Virus record (IMG/VR): IMGVR_UViG_3300020420_000008
Coordinates: 62,001 to 126,000 of that record
Strand: one strand, 5' to 3'
Source of the DNA: a virus
DNA: 64,000 bases
Shown here in pieces: positions 30,201 through 38,953 of the stretch. The number at the start of each line of letters is the position of its first letter. Within the stretch, counting starts at the first letter, position 1. The notes beneath the pieces are model-generated. The model had not been told where the DNA came from. It saw nothing but the letters and a program-made list of their open reading frames with translations, and did no database searches. Position numbers and translations under genes: made by a program.

Positions 30201-30414
30201 TCATGATACTACTCCTGATTCTGGAACAGTTAACTTCACAGGTACAGAAGGAACAGATTGGAGCTATGCACCTCTAGCAGTTGGACATATATCACTTGGT
30301 GCATCAGGAGCCGCCGGTACTGCACATATCAAAAGATTAACCGCAGGTTCTGGCTCACTAGCAAACATTGTTGGTGAAATAAAGCACTTCAAGATAGATG
30401 GTGGAACATACTAA
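27274..30414 (+). CDS. Tail fibre-like repeat protein, 1046 aa
   Basis: The N-terminus (NTIIIKNSAVTGKTP, LEVGELALNTADGLLFTK) is a common attachment module of marine phage fibres and is shared with the gene at 30509. The rest is Gly/Ala/Thr/Asp-rich beta sequence, including TSTAAELNLLDG and ATAAELNILDG repeats and LEVNGTTTTVNTDNLSVEDS. The same GTTTTVNS element appears in the S74 fibre and in the 1730-aa fibre. No S74 or adhesin domain is visible at the C-terminus. It is likely a fibre shaft or side fibre. AAGGAG lies upstream of ATG 27274. Confidence 0.7.
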   Translation: MASVNTIIIKNSAVTGKTPVASDLEVGELALNTADGLLFTKQADSTIIKIAGDNLSLTNEVVNDGAANEGAKINLINALASGNVNEGSFTIEGSSTVQVTHDSTNNKVVLSSGGGTVTGISSGGTTVNPASGVIDFVGGNGITVTANDGTDALTLAIGGADSSSNAVSGVKTYSTQQIFNAGLTTGNGATSAGFIHFLEDSTDGTNKVILQGASSGSDITLTLPVVTSTTLVGEAGAQTLTEKTLTAPTINGVVGGTTTSQTITTLNTSTINLGGAAITSTAAELNLLDGVAGLVQADFTKLAAVDATAAELNILDGDTSATSTTVADADRVVLNDNGTMVQVAVTDLAAYFDDEITAMPNLVATGALNSGTITSGFGNINNGASTITTTGQISGGALVVDTITVDGSTVTASGDLTLDSGGDIVLDADGANVTIKDAGASVLDIANSSGDVELTVSTADKNFAIKGTDGSSGITALDIDMALAGKATFNGEIVTTSSITGGSLVADGTTINNSTITDTGSNFKIDASGSINLDAAGSGAVGTISFADAGLNYGIILPSANDDFMLRPAQTDKDIILQGNDDGSVIDMLKLDASDAGNATFSGSITSTAGDVTITAGDLNITKSASEQAEINLFEATGAGTNKITVKPATATLGGDTVLTLPAETGLVITTASSNIVNANISGSAAIADSKLAKITTTDKVGAQSIDITSATDGSSGGGAFALADDDFFLVHDTGAGATKKVLMSQLETYVGIGAGGLAITAIDIDGGTDIGADLVDGDLFIVDDGANGTNRKSAISRIGDYIFNKISTATATDISITDAGVATINPNSVAMGTDTTGNYVATIAVGSNLQTTGASTGETIAHTINLATNPDIAGTLAVTGDVTMDASASVAGNLTVTGNLEVNGTTTTVNTDNLSVEDSLIELARGNTSDTLDVGFFGNFGAGSDVDQAGLVRDADHGSTVNGVTLPKPFVLFTDHDTTPDSGTVNFTGTEGTDWSYAPLAVGHISLGASGAAGTAHIKRLTAGSGSLANIVGEIKHFKIDGGTY

Positions 30415-30421
30415 TAAATAG

Positions 30422-30450
30422 TTGACAAGCTAACGAATCTATTATATAAT
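30422..30450 (+). promoter_or_regulatory. Perfect consensus sigma70 promoter between fibre genes
   Basis: TTGACA (30422-30427), a spacer of exactly 17 bases, then TATAAT (30445-30450). Transcription would begin near 30457, leaving a leader of about 50 bases before the fibre gene at 30509, which has AAGGA and AGGAAG sites. It uses host sigma, unlike the late promoters around it. Confidence 0.7.
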
Positions 30451-30457
30451 AGATAGC

Positions 30458-30465
30458 TATAAATG
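30458..30465 (+). promoter_or_regulatory. Possible variant late promoter TATAAATG
   Basis: Seven of eight bases match the late octamer, eight bases after the sigma70 -10 box. The gene at 30509 may therefore be read by both host-type and gp55-type polymerase. Confidence 0.5.
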
Positions 30466-30508
30466 TAAATGTATCCTTTTTTAAGGATTTTTAGGAAGAC
30501 GGCTAGAT

Positions 30509-32065
30509 ATGCCTAGTGTTAATGTAATAACCTTAAAACGGTCCGCCGTTAAGGGTAAAGTCCCTACAATTAGTAACCTGACTTCAGGTGAATTGGCAGT
30601 TAACACTAGAGATGGTAGACTATATTCAGCAAACACTACTCACGTATATGAAATAGGTGCAAATCCCCATAACCTAACAGTGGGTTCTGGTGGATTTTCT
30701 ATTGCAAATGGTAATATTACATTTCCTAGTGCAGATGGTACTGAAAATCAAATACTTAAAACAGATGGAGCAGGCACTCTTTCATTTCAAGATGCAGGCT
30801 CAATAGGTACAACCAATCTAACTCTCACAGGTAATACAGCTTTCTCAGGCAACAATATCTTTGCTGGTACTGTTACTTTTAATGAAGAAGTAACATCAAC
30901 ACAACAATTTAACTTTGAAGGACCGGTTACATTTAAAGGTGACGCAGTTTATCAAGGTTCTTCAAGACACACCGCAAATGTTTCCATTCGTGCTTCTCTC
31001 GCTGTACAGCAATATGAATTTACATCTAATACAGGACAAACATTATTTAAAGGTACTTCAGATAGTCAAGGACTTTTAAGTTATACTCCTGGTAATATAT
31101 CAGTATATAAAGATGGTATAAAATTACGTCCCACTATAGACTTTGCAGAAACGGATTCTGGCACTGTTACACTTCAAGACGGAACATCTAATAATAATAT
31201 TATTACAATTGAACAATATGGTTCAAATCATTTTCAACATTACACTTATGTTGCAACAAACGGACAAACAACATTTACAGGTGCTGACTCTACAGGAAAA
31301 ACATTATCATATACTGCACAAAATCCTTTAGGCGGTGGTGTTAAAGTATATCTAAACGGTGTAAGATTACGAGCAAATACAGATGTTGTAGCAACAAACG
31401 GAACAGATGTTGTTCTTCAAGATGGTACAAGTAATAATGATGTTGTGATGATTGAATCTTTAGGTGCTTATCCTTATCAATCATTTGAATATACAGCAAT
31501 CAAGGGACAAACAACATTTAACGGACTTGATAGATTTGGTAAACAGTTAGAATATGAAATAGACAAAGCTACAGTCTACTTAAATGGTGTAAAACTTAAA
31601 GAAGGCACAGACTGGACTGCTATTAATGGTGAAAGAGTTGTATTACAAGAACCTGTTTCAAATAATGATGTTATAACTATTGACTCACATGGACCGGAAC
31701 CTGCAATCCTTTCCGCTCAAAATGAAATTCATTATGCTAATACAACAGTTCTAAAAACAAAAGAGATTTTATTATTTGACGATTTATCATCAACAGTTGT
31801 AGATCAATTTCCTACAACAGATTTCATTTCAGCACAATATCTTATACAAGCTACAAATCCAAACGGCGTATCATTTGCCACCTACAATGTTGCACATGAT
31901 AGAGGACAATCATTCTTATCAGAATTTGGACGTATAAATAGCAATGGAAGTATTATGACAGTTACCTCAGATGTTTCTGAGAACTTGTTAAGAATTAAGG
32001 TTGAGCCACAGACAACAAATACAAAGCTTAAAATTCAAGCTACAAGAATGAGGAAAGCAAGATAA
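30509..32065 (+). CDS. Tail fibre-like protein with three repeated hook domains
   Basis: This 518-aa protein begins like the gene at 27274 (NVITLKRSAVKGKVPT, LTSGELAVNTRDGRLY). Residues about 165-400 hold three copies of an approximately 80-residue unit, each with a GQTxFxG start, a YxxGxKL or YLNGVxL core and a VxLQxxxSNNDVxxI end. This pattern is common in phage fibre shafts. The C-terminal part (about residues 410-518) is a separate beta domain (FATYNVAHDRGQSF). It has its own sigma70-type promoter. It overlaps the next gene by one base. Confidence 0.7.
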   Translation: MPSVNVITLKRSAVKGKVPTISNLTSGELAVNTRDGRLYSANTTHVYEIGANPHNLTVGSGGFSIANGNITFPSADGTENQILKTDGAGTLSFQDAGSIGTTNLTLTGNTAFSGNNIFAGTVTFNEEVTSTQQFNFEGPVTFKGDAVYQGSSRHTANVSIRASLAVQQYEFTSNTGQTLFKGTSDSQGLLSYTPGNISVYKDGIKLRPTIDFAETDSGTVTLQDGTSNNNIITIEQYGSNHFQHYTYVATNGQTTFTGADSTGKTLSYTAQNPLGGGVKVYLNGVRLRANTDVVATNGTDVVLQDGTSNNDVVMIESLGAYPYQSFEYTAIKGQTTFNGLDRFGKQLEYEIDKATVYLNGVKLKEGTDWTAINGERVVLQEPVSNNDVITIDSHGPEPAILSAQNEIHYANTTVLKTKEILLFDDLSSTVVDQFPTTDFISAQYLIQATNPNGVSFATYNVAHDRGQSFLSEFGRINSNGSIMTVTSDVSENLLRIKVEPQTTNTKLKIQATRMRKAR

Positions 32066-32427
32066 TGGCAAAGAGTAAGGCAAGAATATTTGCAGATTTA
32101 GCAGATAAGTATTCGCAAGTATCAACGACAGCAACAGGTACAGCAATACAAACAGTTGACTCTGTACAAGCTTTAGATACTAGTTCTGTAGTTTTTAATA
32201 TTATGGCAACAAAAGGAACCGACTTTCATTATTGTACTGTAGTAGTCGCTATGACTTCAGCTACAGATTGTGACTTTACACAGTTCGGTGATATTCAATC
32301 TTCTAATCTCGTTACTTTTACGGCAGACTCAGACATAGGTCCTCCTAGAATTTTAAGACTCAGAGCAACGCCTGCAACTACTGGTACCCTAAATCTAAAA
32401 ATAACACGCATAGGCGTTGCTAGATAA
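32065..32427 (+). CDS. Small beta-rich structural protein, 120 aa
   Basis: The sequence is AKSKARIFADLADKYSQVST followed by alternating beta strands and ending NLKITRIGVAR. It has the size and strand pattern of a small fibre-associated or decoration protein, but I do not recognise the family. Its last residues resemble the end of the preceding gene (KIQATRMRKAR), so the two may share a C-terminal strand. Coupled by TAATG to the preceding fibre gene; a late promoter follows eight bases after its stop codon. Confidence 0.6.
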   Translation: MAKSKARIFADLADKYSQVSTTATGTAIQTVDSVQALDTSSVVFNIMATKGTDFHYCTVVVAMTSATDCDFTQFGDIQSSNLVTFTADSDIGPPRILRLRATPATTGTLNLKITRIGVAR

Positions 32428-32446
32428 CTCTTATTATAAATAAGAG
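32428..32446 (+). promoter_or_regulatory. Late promoter inside a perfect inverted repeat
   Basis: TATAAATA is at 32435-32442. It lies within CTCTTATT-ATA-AATAAGAG, an inverted repeat with 8-base arms starting one base after the upstream stop codon. It would drive the 1730-aa fibre gene at 32471. Confidence 0.75.
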
Positions 32447-32470
32447 AAATTAGACGGATAGGGAAATCTA

Positions 32471-35400
32471 ATGGCATCTTCAAAAGAATTTGTAGTCAAA
32501 CATGGTTTGGCTATTGGAACACCAAGCAATATAGTTTTCAATTCAAGCGGAGTTTTACAAGCTTCAGCAACGGCAAACGCAACAATCAATATAACAGGTT
32601 TCGATATTGATGGTGCTACTGACATAGGAGCAGATTTAGTCGATGCTGATTTGCTCATTGTTGATGATGGTGCTGGAGGTACGAATAGAAAAACAGCACT
32701 ATCAAGAATCAAGAAATATGTTTACTCAGCCGTATCAGGTGACGCAACAGTAAGTGATACTGGTGCTTTAACAATCGCCGCCACATCAATTGAGAACTCT
32801 ATGTTAGCAGGTTCTATTGCTAACGATAAATTGTCAAATTCTACAGTAAGCTTTGGTGGAGTTTCATTGGCACTCGGTGCGTCAGACGCAACACCAGCTT
32901 TTGATTTGTCAGATGCTACAAATTATCCCACAAGTTCTCTATCTGGTACTATCACAAACACACAGTTAGCAGGTTCTATTGCTAACTCAAAACTAACTAA
33001 TTCAACTATTACAGTTACAGATGGCTCTAACTCTACTGCAACAGCGTTAGGTGGTACAATAACTTTTTCTGGTACTGCAAACGAAACTACAGTCTCAGAA
33101 AGTTCAGGTACAGTCACAGTAGGTTTACCAGATAATGTTACGTTAGCATCAAATCTAAACGTAGGAAAAAATGTAGTCATTAGTGGTAACTTAACAGTAT
33201 CAGGAACACAAACTGTAATAGACACTAATACTTTAAATGTTGGTGATAATATTATCACACTGAATAGTGATGAGACAGGTACACCATCACAAAATGCTGG
33301 TATCGAAGTCGAAAGAGGTACAGGTACAAACGTACAACTAAGATGGAATGAAACTTCAGATAAGTGGCAGTTTACAAATGATGGTTCTTCATATGAAGAT
33401 ATAGGTGCTGGTATCACAGTACAAGAAGAAGGTTCTGCATTATCAACGGCGGCTACTACATTAAACTTTGTAGGTTCGGCAGTTACAGCTACAGGTTCAG
33501 GTGCTACAAAAACAATTACAATAGCTGATAGTGATCTTGTTGCTGACACATCGCCTCAGTTAGGCGGCGACTTAGATTTAAATGGTAGTAGTATTATAGG
33601 TTCAGGACATATTGATATTGGTGATAACAACAGATTGAAATTAGGTGCATCAGATGATTTACAAATATATCATGATGGTTCTCATAGTTATATCAATGAA
33701 ACTGGTACTGGATATCTAATACTAAAGTCTAGTGAAATACAAATACAGTCTGATGGTGGTGAAGACATGGCTAAGTTTGAGCCAGATGGTTCAGTCAGAC
33801 TTTATCACAATAATGTAGAAAAAATTACAACAACTTCTGGTGGCGTCACAGTAGCTGGTAATATAGTTGTAACAGGAACAGTTGATGGTGTAGATGTGGC
33901 GGCTCTTAGCACATCAGTATCAGGTAAATTAACAGACGTAGTAGATGATACTTCACCTCAACTCGGTGGTAGCTTAGATGCACAAACAAATAATATAACA
34001 AATGTTGGTAAACTTGGTATTGGTACTACCAGTGTTGGTTCAGATTTTAGTTTACATGTTGAAAAATCTGGTGAAAATAATGTAATGATTACAGGTGATA
34101 CGAGTACATTAGGATCAAGATTAACACTAAAAAATACTAATACTGGTGCTAATGCCTTTAATCAGATTGAATTTGCAGATGCAGGTGGACAGTCTACAAG
34201 TGCTATCACAGGATATAATACGGATCAATCAAATAACTATGGAGATTTAGCATTCTCTACAAGAGATGCACAAGGTTCACCACCAGCCGAAAGAGTTCGT
34301 ATCAAAAGAGATGGTAAAGTTGGTATCGGAAAAACAAGTCCAAGTACAGCACTTGATGTAAATGGTACAGTTACAGCTACAGCTTTCGCCGGAGATGGTT
34401 CTGCATTAACAGGTGTACCAAATAGTGTATCAAATGGTAGTAACGATAGAATACTTACATCAACTGGTGGAAATGGAATAAATGCTGAATCAGACTTTCA
34501 GTTCGATGGTACCAACGTATTCATTCCAGCTGAAATCAGACATATTGGAGATCCAGATACTAAACTAGGATTTACTACTGATACAATTACATTGACTGCT
34601 GGTGGAGTTGCCATACAAACGATGACATCTTCTCAGATAAAAATTATTGATAGTAAAGAATTGGCGTTTGGTACTGCTGACGATATGACATTGATGCATG
34701 ATGGTACTAATTCTGAAATTAGAAACAGAACTGGTGAACTACAAGTCAGAGCAAACACCATAAAATTAAAAAATAATGATAATAACGAAACTTATCTCTC
34801 TGGTGTAAATGGTGGCGCTGTAGAACTTTATCATAATAACATTAAGAAATTAGAAACAACATCAACAGGTGCTACAGTAACAGGAGCAGTTGTAGCTACA
34901 ACTGCACAAATAGGTGGTACAGATGGTGTTGCTGTATCACAAGGTGCAATATCTATCAAGAATGGTGGCGCTCAATCATATATAGATTTCTACTGCGAAT
35001 CATCAAACGCACATTATGCTAGACTACTAGCTCCTGCACATGCTGACTTTTCTGGTAATATTTCTATTACTCTTCCTTCAGGAGATGATACACTTGTTGG
35101 TAGAGCAACGACAGATACATTAACAAATAAAACACTAACATCTCCTAATATAACTACGCCATCTATATCTGATCCTACTGTTACAGGTAAAGCAGATATG
35201 GCTACTGTTCAATTAGATACTATAGCAGTAGAAAATCCAGCATCACATCACACATATACAACAACAGTTGCAAGTAAAACTTCAGCACACCCGTATACAG
35301 GACAAGGTTCTTCAAGTGCATATTTCTTAGATGGTAAAGAATCACCATCTATAGTTCTAGCACCAAATATGACATATAGATTCGATCAAGCTGATAATAC

Positions 35401-37663
35401 AAACAATGGACACCCTTTACGATTTTATCTAGATGCCGCCAAGACTACAGCTTATACAACTGGTGTTACAAATAATGGAACTCCAGGAAGTTCAGGTGCG
35501 TATACACAGATTGTTGTGACAGATGCAACTCCACCAGTTCTTTACTACCAATGTTCAGCACATGGCTACATGGGTTCTGTTGCTTCATCTCTTACAGAGG
35601 GTACAACAGATCATCTAACAGAAGGCTCAACAAATCTATACTACACAGATGCTAGAGTTAATACACATTTAAATACAGGTTCTGCATCTTCAGGACAAAT
35701 TCTTGGTTGGAATGGAAGCGACTTTGCTTGGCAAGCCGATGGTGGTGGTAGTGCTATCACAATTCAAGATGAAGGTTCTTCATTATCAACAGCCGCCTCA
35801 ACAATTAACTTTGTAGGTGCTGGAGTTACTGCATCAGGTACAGGTGCAACAAAGACTATCACAATTTCAGGTGGTGGTGGAGGTAGTTCGCTTTCCGTTA
35901 AAGATGAGGGTTCTGCGTTATCAACAGCCGCCACAACACTAAACTTTGTAGGTGCTGGAGTTGTTGCTTCTGGTACAGGTGCTGAGAAAACAATTACTAT
36001 AGCTGGCGGTGGTAGTGGCATTACAGTACAAGACGAAGGCTCAGCACTATCTACATCTGGAACGACATTAAATTTTGTCGGCTCAGGTGTTACAGCATCA
36101 GGTACAGGTGCAACTAAAACAATAACAATCTCTGGTGGTGGTGGAGGTTCAGGTGGTTCTACAGGCATTGGAGGACAATTTACTACTGGAACTGGTAATG
36201 GTTCAACAACAGCATTTACATCACCTGTTAATACAAACTTAGCGAATAATCTTATTGTGTCTGTAGATGGAATAATGCAACGTCCGACAACAGACTACAC
36301 AGTATCAGGTACAACAGTCACTTTTGGCACTGCACCACCTACGGGAACAGCAGTTATGGTTCGTTCTTTCCAAGGTGCGATGAGTTCAAAAGCAGACTTT
36401 ACTATACAAAACTTTACAGCTAATGGTTCTAATACTGTTTATAAACTAGCAGAGTCAGTAACAAGTGGAGATCACGTATTAGTATCTATTAATGGTATCA
36501 TTCAAAGAAATGCAACTGATTATACTTATAGTACAGCCACTGGAAATATTACTTTCGATGCCGCCCCAACATCAGGCGACATAATTAGTTTTAGAACTTT
36601 TGACTTACAACAAAGCACTTCTGCTACTGTAAGTGATACTGCACCAACTAATCCTAGAAATGGTGATTTTTGGTTTGACTCATCGTCAGCTAAATTGTAT
36701 ATGCGATATGAAGATGGCAGTTCTAATCAGTGGGTATCATTGAGTGTTTCAGGTACAGATGGTTCAGATGGTTCAGGAGCTGTTACATCTTATACTAACT
36801 TAGCTGGATTTCCTAGTTCTGGTAACAGTGTAGGAGATTTTGCTTTTGCACAAGATACAAAAGCAATATATCATTGGGACGGCACTGAATGGGATAGAAT
36901 CAACGCAGGTGGTGATGAGAATCCTAGATTAACAACAACACCAGCAACAACGCTTTCACTAGATGGTTCAACTGGAGCTAATGGAACATTAGTAATTGCC
37001 GCCTCAGATCCAGAGGGTTTTCCAATCACGTATTCACATGACACGAATCCAGCAAGTCCCAATCAAGTAACAAGTATTACAAACTCTGGCGGTACATTTA
37101 CAGTAGTACCATCGACAAACTCAGCACATGCTGGTACTTTTACACTAAGATTGAAAGCAAGTGATGGTGTACACATTACATCTCACGCAGTAGCTGTCAC
37201 TCTAGCATTCATTAAGTCATATAGGTATATTAAAGTAGTAATAAATTCTGTACAAGGCGGAGGAACCCAAGCCCAAGTTACAGAATTGTCAATTGCTGAT
37301 AATTCACAGACAACTTCTCAAGTTACGGCGGCTAGTTTTACATCTTATGGAACATCGGCTCCAGATCCAAACACTCATTTAAATACTAACTCTACTGGAA
37401 CAAGTAGTTCTCACACTAACTTAAATTTTACTGGTGGAACTTGGACGGCAGAAATTGACTTAGGAAATACATATGATGTAGGAACAGGAATTAAATACCT
37501 ACAAGTAGGTACATCAGATGATGCTAATCGTTTTCCTAATAGTGTTACTGTATATGGTGCAAATCAATCAAATTATTCTGATCAAGAAGCAATAGTAACA
37601 AATGCTAGTGTTCCAGCATATAATGGTGTCCGTCAAATGAGACTTGTAGATTTGGATTCATAG
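32471..37663 (+). CDS. Giant modular tail fibre, 1730 aa
   Basis: The fibre starts with SSKEFVVKHGLAIGTP, a frequent N-terminus of marine phage fibres. It contains DTSPQLGG elements, a 37-residue EEGSALSTAATTLNFVG module four times, and EIRNRTGELQVRAN and YHNNVEKI motifs of known fibre shafts. Near residue 980 is a segment with YYQCSAHGYMG, like a small cupredoxin-type domain. The last 350 residues contain an RNGDFWFDSS module, a WDGTEWDRI module and an Ig/cadherin-like ASDPEGFPITYSHD domain. All three recur in the next gene, and the last two also in the one after. It is likely a host-recognition fibre. Confidence 0.72.
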   Translation: MASSKEFVVKHGLAIGTPSNIVFNSSGVLQASATANATINITGFDIDGATDIGADLVDADLLIVDDGAGGTNRKTALSRIKKYVYSAVSGDATVSDTGALTIAATSIENSMLAGSIANDKLSNSTVSFGGVSLALGASDATPAFDLSDATNYPTSSLSGTITNTQLAGSIANSKLTNSTITVTDGSNSTATALGGTITFSGTANETTVSESSGTVTVGLPDNVTLASNLNVGKNVVISGNLTVSGTQTVIDTNTLNVGDNIITLNSDETGTPSQNAGIEVERGTGTNVQLRWNETSDKWQFTNDGSSYEDIGAGITVQEEGSALSTAATTLNFVGSAVTATGSGATKTITIADSDLVADTSPQLGGDLDLNGSSIIGSGHIDIGDNNRLKLGASDDLQIYHDGSHSYINETGTGYLILKSSEIQIQSDGGEDMAKFEPDGSVRLYHNNVEKITTTSGGVTVAGNIVVTGTVDGVDVAALSTSVSGKLTDVVDDTSPQLGGSLDAQTNNITNVGKLGIGTTSVGSDFSLHVEKSGENNVMITGDTSTLGSRLTLKNTNTGANAFNQIEFADAGGQSTSAITGYNTDQSNNYGDLAFSTRDAQGSPPAERVRIKRDGKVGIGKTSPSTALDVNGTVTATAFAGDGSALTGVPNSVSNGSNDRILTSTGGNGINAESDFQFDGTNVFIPAEIRHIGDPDTKLGFTTDTITLTAGGVAIQTMTSSQIKIIDSKELAFGTADDMTLMHDGTNSEIRNRTGELQVRANTIKLKNNDNNETYLSGVNGGAVELYHNNIKKLETTSTGATVTGAVVATTAQIGGTDGVAVSQGAISIKNGGAQSYIDFYCESSNAHYARLLAPAHADFSGNISITLPSGDDTLVGRATTDTLTNKTLTSPNITTPSISDPTVTGKADMATVQLDTIAVENPASHHTYTTTVASKTSAHPYTGQGSSSAYFLDGKESPSIVLAPNMTYRFDQADNTNNGHPLRFYLDAAKTTAYTTGVTNNGTPGSSGAYTQIVVTDATPPVLYYQCSAHGYMGSVASSLTEGTTDHLTEGSTNLYYTDARVNTHLNTGSASSGQILGWNGSDFAWQADGGGSAITIQDEGSSLSTAASTINFVGAGVTASGTGATKTITISGGGGGSSLSVKDEGSALSTAATTLNFVGAGVVASGTGAEKTITIAGGGSGITVQDEGSALSTSGTTLNFVGSGVTASGTGATKTITISGGGGGSGGSTGIGGQFTTGTGNGSTTAFTSPVNTNLANNLIVSVDGIMQRPTTDYTVSGTTVTFGTAPPTGTAVMVRSFQGAMSSKADFTIQNFTANGSNTVYKLAESVTSGDHVLVSINGIIQRNATDYTYSTATGNITFDAAPTSGDIISFRTFDLQQSTSATVSDTAPTNPRNGDFWFDSSSAKLYMRYEDGSSNQWVSLSVSGTDGSDGSGAVTSYTNLAGFPSSGNSVGDFAFAQDTKAIYHWDGTEWDRINAGGDENPRLTTTPATTLSLDGSTGANGTLVIAASDPEGFPITYSHDTNPASPNQVTSITNSGGTFTVVPSTNSAHAGTFTLRLKASDGVHITSHAVAVTLAFIKSYRYIKVVINSVQGGGTQAQVTELSIADNSQTTSQVTAASFTSYGTSAPDPNTHLNTNSTGTSSSHTNLNFTGGTWTAEIDLGNTYDVGTGIKYLQVGTSDDANRFPNSVTVYGANQSNYSDQEAIVTNASVPAYNGVRQMRLVDLDS
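33413..33523 (+). repeat. 37-codon fibre module, copy 1
   Basis: Encodes ITVQEEGSALSTAATTLNFV and the following KTITI end. It is the same module as the three copies at 35756-36130, but about 2.2 kb upstream of them. Confidence 0.8.
35756..36130 (+). repeat. Three tandem copies of a 37-codon fibre module
   Basis: Copies lie at 35756-35866, 35891-36001 and 36020-36130, each 111 bases, separated by short Gly/Ser linkers. They share EGSxLSTxxTxxNFVGxxV and GTGAxKTITI at the protein level, but codons differ, so they are not recent exact copies. Confidence 0.85.
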
Positions 37664-37685
37664 TAAGAAGATAGGAGAATAGAAA

Positions 37686-38930
37686 ATGGCATTAAACTTT
37701 CCAGATAGTCCAAGCAACGGAGATGTTGCACATGGATTCACTTATAATTCAACTAAAGGTGTTTGGGAAGCGAATAGAGATGCGGTTGTAAGTGATACTG
37801 CACCAAGTAATCCTAGAAATGGTGAGTTCTGGTTTGACTCAACAACAGCTAAACTATATGTTCGTTATGAAGATGGTGATTCTAATCAATGGGTAACTGT
37901 AAACGGAGCAGACGGAGCCGCCGGTGCCTCTGCAACACCAACTGTATATGCAAATACTTCTGTGTTACCATCTTCTGGTAACTCAACAGGAGATTTAGCT
38001 TTCGCAACACTTACAAAATCTCTACATGTTTGGGACGGTTCTGAGTGGGATAGAATTAGTTCAGGTGGTGATGAGATTCCTACATTGACAACAACACCAG
38101 CATCAACTCATAGTTTAAATAGTGATGGAACAAATACGGCAATAACAATTGCCGCCTCAGATCCAGATGGTTTTCCAATTACATACTCACATGACACGAA
38201 TCCAGCAAGTCCTAATCAGGTAACTAATATCGTAAATAATAATGGAGTGTTCACATTAGTACCTTCAACTAACAATGCACATGCTGGTAACTTTACACTA
38301 AGATTAAAAGCAAGTGATGGTGTTAGTATTAAATCTCATTCAATAAACGTGGGATTATCTTTCAATACTACATTTACTTTTGATACTTCTGAGTCTACTA
38401 TTAATACTAATTATACTGGTGATAATAAAGTAGAAGTGGTAGTGTCGGCAGGTAGTGCATCGGCAACAGCACAACAGTCTGGTAAACTCGGTAAAGGTTA
38501 TATTGAATTTAAAATGATTAGCATATTTAGTACACTCATGGTAGGTGTACAAGTTGGAACAAATACAGGTGGTTACAATGCTTCAACTGGACACTACACT
38601 TATGCTTCCAATGGTGGTGGATATCCAGGAGGTTATGGTGCAACGCCAGGAGGTAGTGGAGGATTTACTAATAATGATATAATAATGTTAGCTTATGATA
38701 CAGAAGCCGGTTCAAATGGACAAGTTTGGTGGGGTAAAAATGGAACTTGGAGATCCGGTGTAGTGCCAGGAACTAATGCAGGAAACGATTTAGGCACAGA
38801 TTCAAGTTCGGTTGGACTTCAGCCTGCTTTTCATAATGGTTCTAGTAGTTCTGGTACTGCTCAAGTAGAACTCATAAGTCATACACAAGGCGCACAATAT
38901 ACAATACCAACTGGTTGGAGTTTAGCGTAA
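37686..38930 (+). CDS. Modular fibre/adhesin protein A with SPRY-like C-terminus
   Basis: The 414 residues are ordered as follows: LNFPDSPSNGDVAHGFTYNS start; RNGEFWFDSTTAKLYVRYED module; WDGSEWDRI module; Ig/cadherin-like domain (ASDPDGFPITYSHDTNPASP, NAHAGNFTLRLKASDGV); then about 160 residues resembling a SPRY/concanavalin-like fold (GKGYIEFKM, IMLAYDTEAGSNGQVWWGKN, TWRSG). The first domains repeat the end of the upstream 1730-aa fibre, and the whole protein is a paralogue of the next gene. AGGAGA precedes the start. A receptor or glycan-binding role is inferred. Confidence 0.7.
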   Translation: MALNFPDSPSNGDVAHGFTYNSTKGVWEANRDAVVSDTAPSNPRNGEFWFDSTTAKLYVRYEDGDSNQWVTVNGADGAAGASATPTVYANTSVLPSSGNSTGDLAFATLTKSLHVWDGSEWDRISSGGDEIPTLTTTPASTHSLNSDGTNTAITIAASDPDGFPITYSHDTNPASPNQVTNIVNNNGVFTLVPSTNNAHAGNFTLRLKASDGVSIKSHSINVGLSFNTTFTFDTSESTINTNYTGDNKVEVVVSAGSASATAQQSGKLGKGYIEFKMISIFSTLMVGVQVGTNTGGYNASTGHYTYASNGGGYPGGYGATPGGSGGFTNNDIIMLAYDTEAGSNGQVWWGKNGTWRSGVVPGTNAGNDLGTDSSSVGLQPAFHNGSSSSGTAQVELISHTQGAQYTIPTGWSLA

Positions 38931-38953
38931 TTAATAGGGTAGGAGAATAATAA

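Noticed and set aside
35756-36130. CRISPR-like array
   Set aside because: The repeats are in-frame protein modules of 111 bases with diverged codons, not short identical repeats with unique spacers.
35764-36168. Reverse-strand Pro/Val-rich open frame over the fibre repeats
   Set aside because: It only repeats the complement of the 37-codon module; no start signals.
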